From Streptomonospora nanhaiensis (GTDB lineage Bacteria > Actinomycetota > Actinomycetes > Streptosporangiales > Streptosporangiaceae), in the NCBI RefSeq assembly GCF_026642255.1, contig NZ_CP113264.1:6448001-6512000 (forward strand): DNA of 64,000 bases, given 5' to 3'. The notes under the pieces are model-generated. The model had not been told where the DNA came from and did no database searches. It worked only from the letters and a program-made list of their open reading frames with translations. Positions 22,147 through 30,135 of the stretch are shown one piece after another (positions within the stretch are counted from its first letter, which is position 1; every line of letters begins with the position of its first letter). The translations under genes were made by a program, and so were the position numbers.

Positions 22147-24372
22147 ATGTCGTACCCCACGCCGCACCAGGACGACCGCACGGCTGAGGAGACCGGGCAG
22201 GTCCTCAACTTCCCGACCGTCATCGGCACCGCCGCCCCCCGACCCCGCACCGAGGACCCCGCGCCGGCCCCGACCGAGGTCGAGGTCGAGTACGTCGAGC
22301 CCACCGACGTCGAGGTCCTGGACGAAGACACCGACACCGGCCCGGCCCGGCGCGTGGACACCCAGGTCGAGCAGTGGGCCGACCAGTCCCAGTGGCTGGC
22401 CCGCGTCGCCGAAGGCTCCCGCACCACCCAGCCCATCGTGCCGCTGTGGCTGCGCGACCGCACCGAGGCAGAGCAGGTGCTGCGGTGGGTGACCTCCTAC
22501 TACGCGCACGTGGCCGCCTACCAGGCCACCCGCACCCCGCTCTACATGCTCCGCCTCATGGGCCGCTCCCCCCGCGGTGCCGCCCGGATCCTGGGGACCT
22601 GGGGTCGGTGGGCGTTCGACACCGAGACCACCGCGCTCCGCCGCGCCGCCGCCGGCGGCAACCGCACGGGCGAATACATGATGCTCTCCCGCCAGCACAG
22701 CTCCCGCGTCAAGGTCCGCGTCACCAGCTCCCTGGTGCTGGCCACCGCGACCCTGATCACCGTCGCCGTCGTCTCCCCCGCCGCCCCGGCCTGGGCGCTG
22801 TGGAGCGCGGTCTGGGCCGGGCTGTCCATGCTCGGGCTCCTGGGCCGCCGCCCCGACCAGCCCCTCATCGACCGCGCGGTCCTGCCCACCAAGGTCGAGA
22901 AGCTCACCTCCGACGCGGTCCTCAAGGCCCTCAGTGCTCTGGGGATCAGCGAGATCACCCGCGCCCTGGCCGCCAAGGGCGACGAGGAGATCGGGTTCAC
23001 CGCCCCCATCACCCGCGACGGCCCCGGCTGGCGCGCCGAAGTCAACCTCCCCCGCGGCGTCGTGGTCACCGACGTCATCGACAAGCGCGACAAGCTCGCC
23101 TCCGGCCTGCGCCGCCCGCTGGGCTGCGTGTGGCCCGAGCCCGTCAACGAGGAGCACCCCGGCAAGCTCGTGCTCTGGGTCGGCGACCAGGCCATGAACC
23201 AGGCCCGCCCCACCCCGTGGCCGCTGACGGAGAAGGGCACCACCGACCTGTTCAAGCCCCTGCCCTTCGGCTCCGACCAGCGCGCACGCGCCATCGCGAT
23301 GACGCTGATGTTCGAGTCCGTCCTGATCGGCGCCAAGCCCCGCATGGGCAAGACCTTCGCCCTGCGCGTACTGCTCCTGGCGGCCGCGCTCGACCCCAAC
23401 GCGGAGCTGAACGTCTTCGAACTCAAGGGCACCGGCGACTGCCAGTCCGTGGAGAAGGTTTCCCACGTCTATGCCTCCGGCGCGGACCAGGACACCATGT
23501 CCACCTGCATGAACACCCTGCGCCGCATCGCCAACAAGGAGCTGGTCAAGCGCGCCGAGACCATCTCCCGCATCGCCAAGGCCGACCCCAAGCGCTGCCC
23601 CGAGAACAAGGTCACCCCCGAGCTGTCCGCCGACCGCTCCCTGGGACTGCACCCGATCGTGCTGGCCGTCGACGAGTGCCAGGAGCTGTTCACCAACGAG
23701 GAGTACAAGCAGGAGGCCGCCAAGCTGGCGGAAGCCATCATCAAGCGCGGCCCCGCCATGGGCATCATCCTGCTGCTGGCCACCCAGCGCCCCGACTCCA
23801 AGTCCCTGCCCACCGGGGTGTCCGCGAACGTGGGCATCCGGTTCTGCCTGCGGGTCATGGGCCAGCTGGAGAACGACATGGTCCTGGGGACGTCGAGCTA
23901 CAAGAACGGCATCCGGGCCACGACCTTCACCGCCAAGGACAAGGGCATCGGCTACCTCGTGGGCGTCGAGGACGACGCGGTCATCGCCCGTTCGGCCTAC
24001 ATCGACGGCCCCGCCGCGGAGACGATCTCTGAGCGCGCCCGCGCGGCCCGCATCGCCGCCGGCACCCTGACCGGGCACGCGGCAGGGGAGGAGATCGCCA
24101 CCGAGGACACCACCACCATCCTCGACCACCTCCTGGCGGTGTGGCCCGGCGACGTCGACGCCGTGTGGTCCGTGCGCCTGATCGACGCCCTGGCGGACTA
24201 CCGCCCCGGCCTGTACGCGGCGTGGCTCGACATCGAGGACGAGAAGGCCCGCGCCACCCAGCTCACCAACGCGCTCAAGCCGCACAAGGTCGGCACCCGG
24301 CAGCTCAACCGGGAGGGCTCGAACAAGCGCGGAGTGGACCGCGAAGCCGTGGAGCAGGCGGCGAATCGGTAG
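22147..24372 (+). CDS. traB: FtsK/SpoIIIE-type DNA translocase for conjugal transfer (TraB/TraSA)
   Basis: 741 residues. After an acidic lead come membrane segments (about 194-235, SSLVLATATLITVAVVS and ALWSAVWAGLSMLGLLG), then the motor: Walker A IGAKPRMGKT near 395, ELKGTGD, IVLAVDECQEL near 507 and GIILLLATQRPDS near 540. This is the layout of Streptomyces TraB/TraSA, a hexamer at the septum that moves double-stranded DNA in one step and needs no relaxase. The C-terminus (680-741) has a winged-helix-like stretch that in relatives reads the clt repeats. ATG chosen for the AGGAG at 22135. Stem-loop copy 4 precedes it and a hairpin follows. Confidence 0.93.
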   Translation: MSYPTPHQDDRTAEETGQVLNFPTVIGTAAPRPRTEDPAPAPTEVEVEYVEPTDVEVLDEDTDTGPARRVDTQVEQWADQSQWLARVAEGSRTTQPIVPLWLRDRTEAEQVLRWVTSYYAHVAAYQATRTPLYMLRLMGRSPRGAARILGTWGRWAFDTETTALRRAAAGGNRTGEYMMLSRQHSSRVKVRVTSSLVLATATLITVAVVSPAAPAWALWSAVWAGLSMLGLLGRRPDQPLIDRAVLPTKVEKLTSDAVLKALSALGISEITRALAAKGDEEIGFTAPITRDGPGWRAEVNLPRGVVVTDVIDKRDKLASGLRRPLGCVWPEPVNEEHPGKLVLWVGDQAMNQARPTPWPLTEKGTTDLFKPLPFGSDQRARAIAMTLMFESVLIGAKPRMGKTFALRVLLLAAALDPNAELNVFELKGTGDCQSVEKVSHVYASGADQDTMSTCMNTLRRIANKELVKRAETISRIAKADPKRCPENKVTPELSADRSLGLHPIVLAVDECQELFTNEEYKQEAAKLAEAIIKRGPAMGIILLLATQRPDSKSLPTGVSANVGIRFCLRVMGQLENDMVLGTSSYKNGIRATTFTAKDKGIGYLVGVEDDAVIARSAYIDGPAAETISERARAARIAAGTLTGHAAGEEIATEDTTTILDHLLAVWPGDVDAVWSVRLIDALADYRPGLYAAWLDIEDEKARATQLTNALKPHKVGTRQLNREGSNKRGVDREAVEQAANR

Positions 24373-24388
24373 CACCCAGGGGTGCTAC
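24369..24388 (+). terminator. Short hairpin at the end of the transfer gene
   Basis: 8-bp stem gtagcacc/ggtgctac with a 4-nt loop, overlapping the traB stop. A third copy of tagcaccc lies at 24393-24400, so alternative pairing is possible. Terminator or attenuator; weak evidence. Confidence 0.45.
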
Positions 24389-24509
24389 ATATAGCACCCC
24401 TGCTAGCGACCAAAACCCCATCTGACCAGGGATGTAGCGCGTATCGACCCTCCCTGGCAGAACCCCCGAAACGTGCCTCGGACGCCTTCTGGCGGGAGCC
24501 AAAGAAAAT

Positions 24510-24550
24510 GCGGCCCCGGTGCATAGCCGCCAAGCAACCACCGGGACCGC
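24510..24550 (+). repeat. Stem-loop of the conserved-loop family, copy 5
   Basis: Stem gcggccccggtg with its partner (one mismatch) around the 17-nt loop catagccgccaagcaac. The same loop and nearly the same 40 bp recur at 27429-27469. Confidence 0.8.
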
Positions 24551-24595
24551 GCTCCCAGAAAGAGCACTCCCAACATCACTGCGAGGAGCACTCCC

Positions 24596-24631
24596 ATGAT
24601 GCAGCACTCACGGTCGGAGGTCACCCCGTGA
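24596..24631 (+). CDS. Putative 11-codon leader peptide
   Basis: ATG behind GCGAGGAGC opens a frame of 11 codons (MMQHSRSEVTP) whose TGA overlaps the GTG of the next gene (GTGA). Its own ribosome site and the overlap suggest translational coupling. The codons have no amino-acid run typical of attenuation. Confidence 0.4.
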   Translation: MMQHSRSEVTP

Positions 24632-25035
24632 CCACCCTCCGCTTCCTCGACCCCGACGGCTCCCGGTACGGGCTGCCGACCTACCCATGGGGCATGGCTT
24701 GGACCACCGCTGAGGACATGGCCACCCGCAAGCAGCTGGCCGCCATGGGCCTGCGCCCCGGCAGCACCCACCCGGACGCCCAGCTGATGTGGCGCTCCCG
24801 CCGTGCCAGGAACGGGGTCCGCACCGCCGCCCTCTACCGGATCAGCGAGGCCAAGCCCAAGGACGAGTTCACCGCGGCCCGCGCCCGCGGACTGGCCGCC
24901 GCGATGCGCGCACGCCGCACCTGCCCGACCTGCCGCCAGGTGTTCGTCTACGTCATCCCCACCTCGCTCGGGGAGTGCCCGGCCTGCCACGAGGGCGGCA
25001 CCCCCGAAGCGTGGGAACTGGAGGCGGCAGCATGA
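24628..25035 (+). CDS. RRQRL-type zinc-binding protein of AICEs
   Basis: 135 residues. The first half has DPDGSRYGLPTYPWGMAW and MATRKQLAAMGLRPG, the pattern of the so-called RRQRL motif family. The second half has a zinc-ribbon: RRTCPTCRQVF, then GECPACHEGG (CxxC...CxxC). This family is regularly found next to prim-pol genes in AICEs, and a role in replication is inferred from that. GTG 24628 is chosen because GGAGG lies 7 nt before it. ATGA overlap with the prim-pol gene. Confidence 0.8.
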   Translation: MTTLRFLDPDGSRYGLPTYPWGMAWTTAEDMATRKQLAAMGLRPGSTHPDAQLMWRSRRARNGVRTAALYRISEAKPKDEFTAARARGLAAAMRARRTCPTCRQVFVYVIPTSLGECPACHEGGTPEAWELEAAA

Positions 25036-25943
25036 GCGCTCCGACGAACGTCCTGCCCTACGCTCTGGCTGCCGCCCGCCGCGACTGGCACGTCTTCCCG
25101 CTGCGAACCCGCGCCAAGCGCCCGGTCCGGACCTTCACCGACTGGGAGCGGCACGCCACCTGCGACGAAGGCGCCATCACCGCCTACTGGGGAGCCCACC
25201 CCGCCCACAACCTCGCGGTCGCGTGCGGGCCCTCCGGCCTGGTGGTCGTCGACCTCGACACCCCCAAGGACGGCGAGACCCCGCCGCCGGAGTGGGCGCG
25301 CCCCGGCATCGCCGCCGGAGCGGACGTCCTCGCGGCCCTCGCTGAGGAGCACGCCGACGGTGACACGGCGTTCCTGGACACGTTCACCGTGACCACCCGC
25401 CGGGGTGGCACCCACCTGTACTACACGGCACCTGAGGGCGCGGCCTATCGCAACACGTCGGGCCGGTTGGGCTGGCTGATCGACACCCGTGCCACCGGCG
25501 GCTACGTCGTCGGTCCCGGTTCCTACGTGGCCGACGCCGACGGTCGCGGCCCCTATACCGTCACCAATCCCACCGCCACTGCCCCGCTGCCCGGATGGCT
25601 GGCGACCCTGATGGAGCCCGCCCGCCGTCGGCCGGTCACCTCCGGACAGGTTCATCAGGCCCTCGTGAGCAGTCCCGGGATGGCCACCTACGTCACCCGG
25701 GCCCTGCGTGGAGAGGTCGACCGGGTGCTCGCCTCCAAGGAGGGCCGCCGTAACCACACCCTGAACACGGCCGCCTTCGCCGTGGGCACGCTGGTGGGTG
25801 CAGGGATGCTGCCCAAGCACCTGGCAGAGGACGCCTTGGAACAAGCTGGTCTCCACGTGGGGCTTGAGTCCTCCGAGGTCGAGGACACCGTGCGCAGCGG
25901 CATCCAGGCCGGGATCCGCCGCCCCCGGGGAGCTGCCGCATGA
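25032..25943 (+). CDS. Bifunctional DNA primase/polymerase (prim-pol) of the replication module
   Basis: 303 residues. The prim-pol N-terminal domain shows AAARRDWHVFPLRTRAKRP, then AVACGPSGLVVVDLD with the catalytic Asp pair in VVDLD near 75, TRRGGTHLYY near 125 and a closing TGGYVVGPGS. The C-terminal third (210-303) is helical and lacks a helicase. AICEs of this type replicate with a prim-pol plus a separate helicase-like protein rather than a rolling-circle Rep, so the element is not RepSA-based. ATGA overlaps at both ends. Confidence 0.88.
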   Translation: MSAPTNVLPYALAAARRDWHVFPLRTRAKRPVRTFTDWERHATCDEGAITAYWGAHPAHNLAVACGPSGLVVVDLDTPKDGETPPPEWARPGIAAGADVLAALAEEHADGDTAFLDTFTVTTRRGGTHLYYTAPEGAAYRNTSGRLGWLIDTRATGGYVVGPGSYVADADGRGPYTVTNPTATAPLPGWLATLMEPARRRPVTSGQVHQALVSSPGMATYVTRALRGEVDRVLASKEGRRNHTLNTAAFAVGTLVGAGMLPKHLAEDALEQAGLHVGLESSEVEDTVRSGIQAGIRRPRGAAA

Positions 25944-27445
25944 GCGCCCACGACGGCCGACAGGACACCGGGCAGGGGTGGGACGCCCCCACCCCGCTCG
26001 GTGCCCGCAACGCCCTTCCCGGCTTCCCTGCCGAGTGCCTGCCCGGCTGGATGTCGAGGTTCGTCCTGGCGCTGGCCGAGGAGACCCAGACCCCGGTGGA
26101 CGCCGCCGGATGCGTGGCCCTGGCCGCGCTCTCCACCGCCGCCGGCGGACGCGCCATCGTCCAGGTGCGCGGCACCTACACCGAGCCGGTGAACCTGTTC
26201 ACGGTCGTGGCTCTGCCGCCCGCCTCACGCAAGTCGGCGGTGTTCCGCGCCATCACCTCCCCGATCCTCAAGGTCGAGGCGGAGCTGGCGGAGCGGATCA
26301 AGCCGCAGATCGTGGAAGCCGAGTTGACCCGGGCGGTGGCCGCCGGTGTGGCGGAGAAGGCCAAGTCCAAGGCCATCACCACCAAGGGTGCCCCGGACGC
26401 CCTGGCGGACGCCTCGGACGCCGCGGCCGCGATCGAGGACATCAAGATCCCCGCCCTTCCGCAGCTGGTCGCCGACGACGTCACGCCGGAGACCGCCGCG
26501 ACCATCCTGTGCGACCAGGGCGGCAGGCTGGCCGTGCTCTCGGCCGAGGGCGGGATCTTCCAGATCCTCGCGGGCCGCTACAGCGGCTCCCCGAACTTCG
26601 ACCTGTTCCTGAAAGGCCACGCCGGAGACATGCTGCGAGTCGACCGCAAGGGCCGCTCCGAGCACGTCGAATCCGCGATCCTCACCCTGGGACTGGCCGT
26701 GCAGCCGGACGTGATCCGCGAGATCGCGACCGGTCCCGGGTTCCGCGGCAAAGGGCTGCTGGGCCGGTTCCTGTACGCGCTGCCCGAGTCCAATATCGGC
26801 ACCCGCAACGTCGACCCCGAGCCGGTGCCGGCAGAGGTGGTCGCCGCCTATGAGGAGCGGCTGATGCGCATGGTCACGCACCTGTTCGACTGGACAGACC
26901 CCCAGGTCCTCCAGCTCTCGCCCGAGGCCGACGAACTCCGCCTCGACTACGCCCGTCAGCTGGAACCGCGCCTGCACCCGCGACTCGGGGACCTGGGCCA
27001 CATGTCCGACTGGGCAGGGAAGTCCGTGGGCGCGATCATCCGGATCGCCGCCCTGCTCCACCTGGCCGACAACCCCGTCGACGGCTACCGGCTCCCGATC
27101 AGCGCCGACACCATGACGGCCGCGATCCGGATCGGGGAGTACTTCACCGCCCACGCCGAAGCCGCCTTCGACCACATGGGCGCCGACCCGGAGGTGGAGC
27201 GCGCCCGCCAGGTCCTGGACTGGATCACGCGCAAGAAGCCCGCCCGATTCACCGTCCGCGAGGCGTTCTCCGGCCTACCGCGCGGCACCTTTCCCAAGGT
27301 CGCCGACGTCCTGCCGTCCCTGGAACTGCTGGAGGGCTACGGCTGGATCGCGATGGAGCCCCCGCCCCCGCGCAACCCGAAGGGAGGACGCCCGCCCTCA
27401 CCCGCCTACCAGGTTCACCCGCAGATCAGCGGCCCCGGCGCATAG
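25940..27445 (+). CDS. DUF3987-like replication protein
   Basis: 501 residues. The DUF3987 signature is seen as LPGFPAECLPGWMSRFVLAL, LALAALSTAAGGRAIVQVRG, TVVALPPASRKSAVFR (a P-loop-like turn that lacks a clear GKS) and a GRYSGSPNFDLFLKGHAGD block near 215. A second conserved segment is GRFLYALPES near 275. The family is placed with prim-pol in elements and phages and is thought to act in replication initiation. The missing canonical Walker lysine is worth noting. Its stop TAG lies within the loop of stem-loop copy 6. Confidence 0.8.
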   Translation: MSAHDGRQDTGQGWDAPTPLGARNALPGFPAECLPGWMSRFVLALAEETQTPVDAAGCVALAALSTAAGGRAIVQVRGTYTEPVNLFTVVALPPASRKSAVFRAITSPILKVEAELAERIKPQIVEAELTRAVAAGVAEKAKSKAITTKGAPDALADASDAAAAIEDIKIPALPQLVADDVTPETAATILCDQGGRLAVLSAEGGIFQILAGRYSGSPNFDLFLKGHAGDMLRVDRKGRSEHVESAILTLGLAVQPDVIREIATGPGFRGKGLLGRFLYALPESNIGTRNVDPEPVPAEVVAAYEERLMRMVTHLFDWTDPQVLQLSPEADELRLDYARQLEPRLHPRLGDLGHMSDWAGKSVGAIIRIAALLHLADNPVDGYRLPISADTMTAAIRIGEYFTAHAEAAFDHMGADPEVERARQVLDWITRKKPARFTVREAFSGLPRGTFPKVADVLPSLELLEGYGWIAMEPPPPRNPKGGRPPSPAYQVHPQISGPGA

Positions 27446-27469
27446 CCGCCAAGCAACCACCGGGACCGC
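27429..27469 (+). repeat. Stem-loop of the conserved-loop family, copy 6
   Basis: Loop catagccgccaagcaac is identical to copy 5, and the stem cggccccggcg/caccgggaccg has two mismatches. The stop of the DUF3987 gene falls in the loop. AAGGAG and the excisionase ATG follow. Confidence 0.75.
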
Positions 27470-27493
27470 ATCACCCAGAAGGAGAACAGCACC

Positions 27494-27709
27494 ATGGCAA
27501 AGAACCCGATCCCGCGTCCCCGGACCCCCGACCCCCTGCTCACGCTCCCCGAAGTCCTCGCGGAGCTGAAGGTTCCCCGCTCGACCTTCGACGACTGGCG
27601 TAAGAAGGGCCTCGCGCCCCGACACTGCAAGCTTCCCAACGGGCAGCTGCGCATCCGTCAGAGCGACCTCGACAACTGGCTGTCGGACCGTATGGATGAG
27701 GTCGCCTGA
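27494..27709 (+). CDS. xis: Excisionase (MerR-like helix-turn-helix)
   Basis: 71 residues. LLTLPEVLAELKVPRSTFDD followed by WRKKGLAPRHCKLPNGQLRI and an RQSDLDNWL end is a standard helix-turn-helix_17 excisionase. It directs the integrase towards excision. Placed directly before int with a TGATG overlap, and preceded by stem-loop copy 6 and AAGGAG. Length and order match AICE Xis proteins. Confidence 0.9.
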   Translation: MAKNPIPRPRTPDPLLTLPEVLAELKVPRSTFDDWRKKGLAPRHCKLPNGQLRIRQSDLDNWLSDRMDEVA

Positions 27710-29118
27710 TGTCCTACTCCAACGACGTCGACTTTTACCGACTCGCCAGGAAGAAGCGCCGGCGCGGCCATGGTGTGCGCTGGGTGGTCGCCGGTCGGGA
27801 GTTCTCGAAGTGGTTCACCACCGAGGCTCTGGCCGACAACGAGCGCACGAAGTTGAAGCAGGCCGCCAAGGACGGCGAGTCCTTCTGCACGGAGACCGGC
27901 CAGCCGGAATCGGTCGCGCGGGAGCTGAAGGCCGTCAGCTTCTACGACCTCGCGTGCGAGTTCACCGACCTGAAGTGGGCGAAGGCCGCTGCCAAGACCC
28001 GGCAGGGAACCTCCGAGGCGTTCGCCGTCCTGGCTCCCGTCCTGGTCAAGTCCACTCGGGGTATGCCCGATCCTCAGGTGGTGCGCGACGCCCTCTACCA
28101 GTGGGCGTTCCACACCGAGCGCCGCAAGGCGGGGCCGCCCCCCGAGGAGTACGAGAAGGCCATCACGTGGGTCCGGGGCGCTTCCCTGAAGGTCACCGAG
28201 CTGGACACTCCGGGTCGCCGCTCAGAGCTGATCAGGAAGGCTCTCGACGCGCTGGCGCTCCGGATGGACGGCAAGCCCGCCGCGGCCAAGACCGTCGCCC
28301 GTAAGCGGGCTGCGCTCTCCGGCCTGCTGAACTACGCGGTGGAGAAGGACATCTTCCCGGCCAGTCCGTTGGGCAAGGTGTCGTGGGAACGGCCGAAGAC
28401 CACGAACCAGGTGGACCGCCGGCGGCTCCCCAGCCCCGAACTGGTGGATCGTCTGCTGTCCGTCGTGGAGGAGGAGCGGCCGGACCTGGTGGCGTTCTAC
28501 GCCTGCGCCTACTACGCCATGATGCGGCCCGGGGAGATCGTGGCCCTCGACCGCGAGGCGTGCACGTCCCTGCCCTCGACCGGCTGGGGCAGCCTGTCCT
28601 TCGAGGACTCCTCCCCGAGATCGGGCAGTGGGTGGACCGACTCGGGGACCACGCACGACGACCGCCAGCTCAAGCACCGCGCGGAGAAGGAGACACGGCA
28701 CGTCCCGATCCCGCCCCGCCTGGTGCGCCTTCTCCGGCGCCACCTCGACCAGTTCGTCGACCCTGGGGAGGACCACCTGTTCCGCGGCAAGCGGGGAGGC
28801 CCCCTGAGCGAGAGCACCTACGGCCGTGTCTGGCAGCAGGTTCGTCGGAAGGCGCTCACCGCGAAGCAGCTCAGGACAGAGCTTGCAGGCAGGGTCTACG
28901 ACCTGCGTGGCGCGGGCATCTCGCTGGGCCTCAACGCAGGGGTGCCGGTGCCCGTCCTCGCGGAGCGCGCGGGGCACAGCCCGGCCGTCCTGATGAACGT
29001 CTACGCCGGATGCCTCGAAGGGCGGGATCAGCTCTGGAACAAGCGTCTGGAGGCCGCCTTCGACGGGGCGGACCCGGAGCCCGAATCGGAGGATGACACG
29101 CCGGGAGAAGCGGCCTGA
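27709..29118 (+). CDS. int: Tyrosine-type site-specific integrase of the element
   Basis: 469 residues. The core-binding region lies at about 85-200, and the catalytic domain begins at about 240. Arg I is in MMRPGEIVAL near 276, a Lys is in KHRAEKETRHVPI near 332, and box II is YDLRGAGISLGLNAGVPVPVL near 400. The usual His of the H-x-x-R box is replaced by Tyr (YDLRG) in this copy. AGHSP near 427 and the nucleophile Tyr in MNVYAG near 437 complete the site. It recombines attP with the tRNA-Tyr attB. It lies 104 bp from attR. The variant box is seen in many actinomycete integrases, so activity is still likely. Confidence 0.92.
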   Translation: MSYSNDVDFYRLARKKRRRGHGVRWVVAGREFSKWFTTEALADNERTKLKQAAKDGESFCTETGQPESVARELKAVSFYDLACEFTDLKWAKAAAKTRQGTSEAFAVLAPVLVKSTRGMPDPQVVRDALYQWAFHTERRKAGPPPEEYEKAITWVRGASLKVTELDTPGRRSELIRKALDALALRMDGKPAAAKTVARKRAALSGLLNYAVEKDIFPASPLGKVSWERPKTTNQVDRRRLPSPELVDRLLSVVEEERPDLVAFYACAYYAMMRPGEIVALDREACTSLPSTGWGSLSFEDSSPRSGSGWTDSGTTHDDRQLKHRAEKETRHVPIPPRLVRLLRRHLDQFVDPGEDHLFRGKRGGPLSESTYGRVWQQVRRKALTAKQLRTELAGRVYDLRGAGISLGLNAGVPVPVLAERAGHSPAVLMNVYAGCLEGRDQLWNKRLEAAFDGADPEPESEDDTPGEAA

Positions 29119-29178
29119 GAAGTGTCCCGCCACTGTCCCGGGGACACTCGTGAACAGCCGTGAACGACCGGGAACGTG

Positions 29179-29222
29179 AAAGACCCCGGTGAACAGCGTT
29201 CTAGCTGGTCACCGGGGTCTTT
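29179..29222. terminator. Element-borne bidirectional terminator beside tRNA-Tyr
   Basis: 14-bp arms aaagaccccggtga/tcaccggggtcttt. T-runs on both strands suit both the rightward int gene and the leftward tRNA-Tyr gene, whose native terminator at 12464-12495 is now 16.8 kb away. Confidence 0.85.
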
Positions 29223-29280
29223 TCCCAGGGTGGCAGGTGAAGGATTCGAACCTTCGAAGGCTAAGCCGACGGATTTACAG
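29223..29280. repeat. attR: Right attachment site (58-bp direct repeat)
   Basis: Identical to 12498-12555. It is part of the complete tRNA-Tyr gene (3' half), next to int. Confidence 0.92.
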
Positions 29281-29312
29281 TCCGCTCCCATTGGCCGCTC
29301 GGGCAACCTGCC
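29231..29312 (-). tRNA. tRNA-Tyr (anticodon GTA), element target
   Basis: Read on the minus strand it begins GGCAGGT and ends ACCTGCC plus discriminator A, a perfect 7-bp acceptor stem. The anticodon loop CTGTAAA holds GTA (29276-29278). The long variable arm and 82-nt length fit class II tRNA-Tyr. The 3' half comes from the element, the 5' half from the host. Confidence 0.93.
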
Positions 29313-29550
29313 TGGGCTGCGGCGACGGTGTTCGTCGCGACGCATGAACGAGAATAGCGGATGATCCGCCCGAACCTGTAATCGAATACCCGGAGCGCGT
29401 CCCGAGCAGGGCCTTCGGGCACCCTGAGCAGGTCACGGCTAAGCTCTGAAGCCTGCCCGGGCCGGGGATCCGGCACGGGCGGACGTGTACCCACGCGGGC
29501 GTCCCCACAGGCGCCCGCGATCCATGAGACCAAGCGGGATGTGAGCGAAC

Positions 29551-30048
29551 GTGGCCGCCGAATCCAGTTTCGACGTCGTGTCCAAACTCGACCGTCAGGA
29601 GGTCGACAACGCCCTGAACCAGACGGGCAAGGAGCTGTCCCAGCGGTTCGACTTCAAGGGCACCGGAACCACCATCGCCTGGCAGGGCGAGGACGGGATC
29701 GAGATCAGGAGCACGTCGGAGGAGCGGGCGAACGCCGCCCTGGAGGTGTTCAAGGAGAAGCTGGTCAAGCGCAAGCTCTCCCTGAAGATCCTCGACCCGG
29801 CCGAGGAGCCCAAGATCTCCGGCAAGGAGTACCGGCTTCCCGTCGGCCTCAAGGAGGGCATCACCTCCGAGGACGCCAAGAAGATCTCCAAGCTGATCCG
29901 GGACGAGGGCCCCAAGGGGGTCAAGGCCCAGATCCAGGGCGACGAGCTGCGCGTCAGCTCGAAGAAGAAGGACGACCTCCAGGCCGCCCAGAACCTGATC
30001 AAGGAGAAGGACTTCGACCTGGCCCTCCAGTTCGTGAACTACCGCTAG
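29551..30048 (+). CDS. YajQ-family nucleotide-binding protein
   Basis: 165 residues from a GTG. The full YajQ sequence is easily recognised: [67 protein letters not shown] and a closing ALQFVNYR. The family binds nucleotides, and cyclic di-GMP in some bacteria, and has been linked to stress and phage transcription. A large hairpin follows at 30065-30125. Single gene. Confidence 0.92.
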   Translation: MAAESSFDVVSKLDRQEVDNALNQTGKELSQRFDFKGTGTTIAWQGEDGIEIRSTSEERANAALEVFKEKLVKRKLSLKILDPAEEPKISGKEYRLPVGLKEGITSEDAKKISKLIRDEGPKGVKAQIQGDELRVSSKKKDDLQAAQNLIKEKDFDLALQFVNYR

Positions 30049-30064
30049 CCGGCGGTCCGCGGCA

Positions 30065-30125
30065 CCGGCACGGCGACGGCCGCTCTCCCCTCGCGAAGGG
30101 GGAGGAGCGGCCGTCGCCGTGCCGG
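30065..30125. terminator. Long bidirectional hairpin between yajQ and htpX
   Basis: 21-bp arms starting ccggcacggcgacggccg with the complement at 30105-30125. It lies between convergent genes. Confidence 0.85.
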
Positions 30126-30135
30126 GGAGGGGTCC

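Larger units (their letters stand above)
12498..29280. mobile_element. Actinomycete integrative and conjugative element (AICE) in tRNA-Tyr
   Basis: A 16.8-kb insertion bounded by perfect 58-bp repeats at the 3' half of tRNA-Tyr. It holds every AICE module: tyrosine integrase and excisionase beside the right end, a replication set (prim-pol plus DUF3987), a single FtsK-type transfer protein with SpdB-like spread protein, a GntR regulator with a HAD partner, and small membrane proteins of the pSAM2 type. Cargo at the left end (12852-15881) has visibly lower GC and different codon use. All att and module genes look intact, so it may still excise; mobility is not shown by sequence alone. Confidence 0.92.

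Noticed and set aside
24369-24388. Seventh copy of the conserved-loop stem-loop
   Set aside because: It is a short perfect hairpin without the loop consensus, so kept only as a possible terminator.
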